45,471 nucleotides of DNA, from the NCBI GenBank assembly GCA_964498785.1, contig CAZCJL010000055.1:1-45471 (forward strand), written 5' to 3'. Shown in pieces: positions 43,801 to 45,471 of the stretch (positions are counted from its first letter, which is position 1; every line of letters begins with the position of its first letter). The position numbers were made by a program, and so were the translations under genes. Below the pieces are notes generated by a model that was not told the DNA's origin, did no database searches, and saw only the letters and a program-made list of their open reading frames with translations. Origin of the DNA: Mariaggregatimicrobium sp964498785. GTDB taxonomy: Bacteria; Zhuqueibacterota; Zhuqueibacteria; Thermofontimicrobiales; Thiofontviventaceae.

Positions 43801-43994
43801 ACATATTGCTGTTCCATTTCTTCAGGTGGTTTTTCGCCGGATTTTATTTCAACAAAAATACGCGGATTATTCAATTCAGGCAGAAGTTCAATACCCAATC
43901 TATTAAATGAAATGTATCCCAATAACAACACCGCCAGTACTATCATCACGATCGTCACGGGATAATTAACAGAAAATTTGGAAAGATTTGTCAT
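40893..43994 (-). CDS. RND efflux permease (HAE1 type)
   Basis: 1033 residues, normal for the family. It begins in the usual way (LSKFSVNYPVTIVMIVLAVLLLGY, RLGIELLPELNNPRI). Twelve TM helices and two porter loops are present; TM4 has GMLVDNAIVVMEN (Asp415) and TM10 has GIAVNDSIILVDA, the variant proton-relay pattern also seen in the fused partner. It should export hydrophobic compounds or drugs from the periplasm or inner membrane using the proton gradient. The upstream adaptor gene and the downstream RND-ABC fusion suggest a complex of two RND proteins with one adaptor, as in MdtABC. No strong ribosome-binding site is seen before ATG 43994. Confidence 0.95.
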   Translation of the reverse strand: MTNLSKFSVNYPVTIVMIVLAVLLLGYISFNRLGIELLPELNNPRIFVEIKSGEKPPEEMEQQYVSNIEALASRQKKVVQVSSVSRVGVAQITVEYSWDADMNESLLDLQKTLTSFSQNVELDEMTVTQHDPNAIPVMLLGFSHPNIADMDALRKVADNYIRNELIRLEGIAEVELLGEEDQEVVVETNRYLLDAYNVTTLTISNKLRTYNRSISGGSIEEMGLKYIIRGISEYQSLDDIRNVIITYKEPDQITGSQIQGSISENRIPVYLKELADVRFQNKEPVNIVHVNNERVLGLAVYKEMKYNTVKAVEELSKELTTLRKALPGYKLVVIQNQADFIKSAINEVEETAIIGIMLAVIVLFVFLRRIGVTMIIGVAIPISIVATFNLMYFKDLSLNIMTLGGLALGAGMLVDNAIVVMENIFRNIESGLSVKEAAITGTAQVGGAIIASTITTIIVFLPIVYIHGAAGELFKDQAWTVAFSLISSLFVAIIVIPMLSAKFLRQKSINGDQFKSIKFNGYGRFLEKILSAKYIVIAAAGVLIIITILILPMVGSEFIPRADQGEFSLEIKLPEGTDLSRTEQTVNGIEEGIRRILGAEIKTIYSRIGPATGITTSESSVFEDENTATMKIILLENRKLGSQEILERVNRELSYIPDLEFQFTQEQTVLQSTMSTEIAPLVVEIKGTDLTEIQRLTDIAREHIAQVPELVNIETMFEEGRPQVDIVLDRMVAGLYNLNIDDLSAQLQDQLSGREAGEWEHEGEMKEITLRMPKIGINNLHDMIITSGETKLPLSVVADIQYSNAPKEIIRRNQNRIGKITANITGNKPFDHVMKSVNQRMKKVSFPADYSYSITGEEQNRREAFQNLKFALILSIVLVYMVLASQFESLLHPFTIILTIPLAAVGVVFIFLIIGKPLNIMAYIGIIMLAGIAVNDSIILVDAINQLRREGAERMVAIIEAGQRRIRPIIMTSLTTILALTPLTFGFGEGAALRAPMAWAVIGGLVTSTLLMLVVIPCVYFIVDQLGDRLRFE

Positions 43995-44050
43995 GGTTTA
44001 TTCTTGGTTAAGTAAATACGATTATCAAGCAATGCCAATGAAATCCATAA

Positions 44051-44199
44051 ACAGCCTGTCCAGAAACTCATTAAATGCCAGAGAAACCCTTGCGAAGGTT
44101 TCGCAATAACATAATATATATAATTAATTGAATTTATATCAATACCCAGATTGTCCCATTTTGAAAAACCTTCGCAAGGGTAATTCCTGGACAGGCTGT
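44051..44199. mobile_element. MITE-like nested inverted repeat
   Basis: Outer perfect arms of 13 bases, ACAGCCTGTCCAG (44051-44063) and CTGGACAGGCTGT (44187-44199), enclose inner perfect arms of 16 bases, ACCCTTGCGAAGGTTT (44086-44101) and AAACCTTCGCAAGGGT (44166-44181), with an AT-rich centre. No transposase is encoded. A small non-autonomous element or a paired REP unit would look like this. A clear target-site duplication is not visible (at most AA). It lies in the gap between adaptor and RND genes. Confidence 0.6.
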
Positions 44200-44273
44200 A
44201 AAGGGATCTCACTCCGGAGTAAGGCTGAATTCCGATTTCTTTCAAACAGAACACCTTCAATGAAAAGCACGCG

Positions 44274-45320
44274 CTATTGCACAATTTTCACTTTGGATCT
44301 ATTTCTCAAGGTTTCAAATCCTTTCACAACCAGCCTCTCATTTTCTTTCAAACCGTCAACAATCTCAATTTGTTCTTTGTTCTCAAGTCCGGTGGAAATT
44401 GTCCGCCGAATCGCTGCACCTTTTTCCACAACATATACTGTTTTTTCACCGCGCCGTGAAATGATCACATCCTTCGGAATAACGATCGCCTGGTCTTTGT
44501 CAGACACCACGATATCAATTTTCATGAACATTCCCGGACGGATAATCAGTTCGGGATTATCTATTAATATCGTTGCTTTAAACGTGCGGCTTACCGGATC
44601 CAGCGCCGGAGCAACCTGTTCAATCATCCCCCGGAGAGTATCTTCAGGCTGGGTGTAATTTGTGACACTTACATTTTGCCCGGTAGTCACACGATTCATT
44701 TCTTTGTACGGCAAGTTTACTTCTGTGAAAAGTTGACTATAGTCCATAATTTGTGTGATTTCTGAATTTGCTTCGACTTTCGTGCCAGGTGTGTAATAGG
44801 TGAGATCAACCAATATCCCTTTAAACGGAGCGGTAATTTTTAACTTGTCAAGTTGGATAATGGCGTTATCATAAGCATACCGGGCGTCGATAAAGGAACG
44901 CTCTGCATTTTTCAGCTCACGCAGCGTTACGCCGCCCTTTTTATAAAGGCTCTTTTGTTTCTCATATTCACGTTCGGAAATATCCAGATTCAATTCTTGT
45001 GATTCGATTTTGATTGAGCTTTCCAATTCAGGATTATCGAGAGAAACGATCATCTGCCCTTTTTTGACCAGATTCCCCATTGCAAACGGAGCGTTGGTTC
45101 CCGGATTTTTCAGCAGCCGATAATAACCCGTGCTTTCCGTTCTGAGCGTCACTTCCTTTATTGCCTTTACAGTTCCGGTAGTCGACACAAATTGTTGAAT
45201 TGCCTTTAACGAAATTTCTTCCACACTCACAGGAACGACAACATCGGCCTGCATTGAATCATCCCGGTCACCACACGAAAACAAGACCAACACCATCAAC
45301 AAAAATATCGTTCTTTTCAC
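44274..45320 (-). CDS. RND membrane-fusion (periplasmic adaptor) lipoprotein
   Basis: 348 residues. The start is GTG 45320, with GAGGAG (45327-45332) 6 bases upstream, which places a lipoprotein signal at the very N-terminus (MKRTIFLLMVLVLFSC; Cys in a good lipobox LFSC). Then come a lipoyl-like half (QFVSTTGTVKAIKEVTLRTESTG, VKKGQMIVSLDN), a helical hairpin with coiled-coil pattern, the second lipoyl half (LKITAPFKGILVDL.YTPGTKV) and a beta-barrel (VNLPYKEMNRVTTGQNV). This is the HlyD/AcrA adaptor layout. It is the first gene of the efflux locus on this strand. The outer-membrane channel (TolC-like) is not in the window. Confidence 0.92.
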   Translation of the reverse strand: MKRTIFLLMVLVLFSCGDRDDSMQADVVVPVSVEEISLKAIQQFVSTTGTVKAIKEVTLRTESTGYYRLLKNPGTNAPFAMGNLVKKGQMIVSLDNPELESSIKIESQELNLDISEREYEKQKSLYKKGGVTLRELKNAERSFIDARYAYDNAIIQLDKLKITAPFKGILVDLTYYTPGTKVEANSEITQIMDYSQLFTEVNLPYKEMNRVTTGQNVSVTNYTQPEDTLRGMIEQVAPALDPVSRTFKATILIDNPELIIRPGMFMKIDIVVSDKDQAIVIPKDVIISRRGEKTVYVVEKGAAIRRTISTGLENKEQIEIVDGLKENERLVVKGFETLRNRSKVKIVQ

Positions 45321-45418
45321 ATTGTGCTCCTCAGTAAATTCATTCACTATTAAGTTGACAATACAACCAATTAAATTATTCCCGAGATTTCAAATTTTAA
45401 TTTTGGATACTAAATTTC

Positions 45419-45469
45419 GTATCTTCTCAATATTTTATGGTAGATATGGGCGATTGCCTCTATGTCGTA
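45419..45469 (-). repeat. Right copy of terminal inverted repeat
   Basis: The reverse complement equals bases 1-51 at 49 of 51 positions; similarity stops right after the shared GATAC. See the left copy. It lies about 100 bases upstream of the adaptor gene, on the side where the efflux promoter should be. Confidence 0.75.
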
Positions 45470-45471
45470 TT

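Noticed and set aside
43991..44284. 97-codon minus-strand frame between the adaptor and RND genes
   Set aside because: It runs through the nested inverted repeat at 44051-44199, has no ribosome-binding site and no familiar sequence.
44128..44658. 176-codon plus-strand frame
   Set aside because: Antisense to the adaptor gene and the repeat element; no family features.
1..45471. Circular element or complete transposon bounded by the terminal repeats
   Set aside because: The end copies are inverted rather than direct, and the interior is mostly housekeeping genes (topA, secA, recJ, nusB, mutS2), so this is chromosome.

Overview
The window comes from an AT-rich Gram-negative bacterium. The evidence is RND efflux pumps, lipoprotein signals, long SecA, SurA/PrsA-type PPIase and MBOAT/SGNH genes. 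The mix of genes (DUF494/smg-topA-xerC-hpf-hprK with stand-alone mannose-family PTS EIIA/EIIB; a Thermotoga-type inositol module; MutS2; DUF164-rnpB) suggests a deep lineage such as Calditrichota/KSB1 or a relative in the FCB group. That placement is inference from gene content, not phylogeny. Recognisable promoters follow the sigma-70 pattern (TTGACT-17-TATAAT, TTGAAA-17-TATATT, TTGACT-17-TATCTT).

Layout. 1-4820 (+): a GntR/LacI-type regulator with an 18-bp palindrome over its own promoter, then three genes that closely resemble Thermotoga iolM, iolN and iolO (scyllo-inosose to 5-keto-L-gluconate to tagaturonate), ended by a strong terminator. 4933-9784: accessory zone with two exported proteins of unknown role, a decayed small gene, a DeoR-type regulator, gene-poor stretches with degenerate repeats, and a secreted MBL-fold hydrolase on the minus strand. 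9872-9944: tRNA-Phe with its own promoter and terminator. 10021-15919 (-): one housekeeping cluster, smg-topA-xerC-hpf-hprK-EIIA(Man)-EIIB(Man). 16157-24660 (-): DUF164 zinc-ribbon protein, RNase P RNA, recJ, PPIase, ilvE, nusB, secA, tightly packed. 24932-28591 (+): a FAD-dependent dehydrogenase with a probable leaderless mRNA and a DUF2207 membrane protein. 28640-31061 (-): SGNH hydrolase/MBOAT acyltransferase pair. 31441-35190 (+): rpsU, yqeY, cvpA, mutS2. 35230-45320 (-): an efflux locus.

The efflux locus is the most unusual part. Read from its promoter side it encodes a lipoprotein membrane-fusion protein, a conventional RND permease, a 1554-residue protein in which a complete RND permease is followed by a multi-TM linker and a complete ABC ATPase domain, and a small ABC-2-type permease. 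One adaptor with two RND proteins recalls MdtABC, but an ATPase fused to an RND pump with its own ABC permease next door implies either coupling of two energy sources or bundling of two transporters.

Both ends of the window carry the same ~51-bp sequence in opposite orientation (49/51 identical), which looks like a dispersed repeat that limited the assembly. Other non-coding structure includes a 149-bp MITE-like nested inverted repeat between the efflux genes, a REP-like palindrome near the left end, and two related degenerate intergenic repeats. I found no CRISPR array, no intact insertion sequence and no phage genes.
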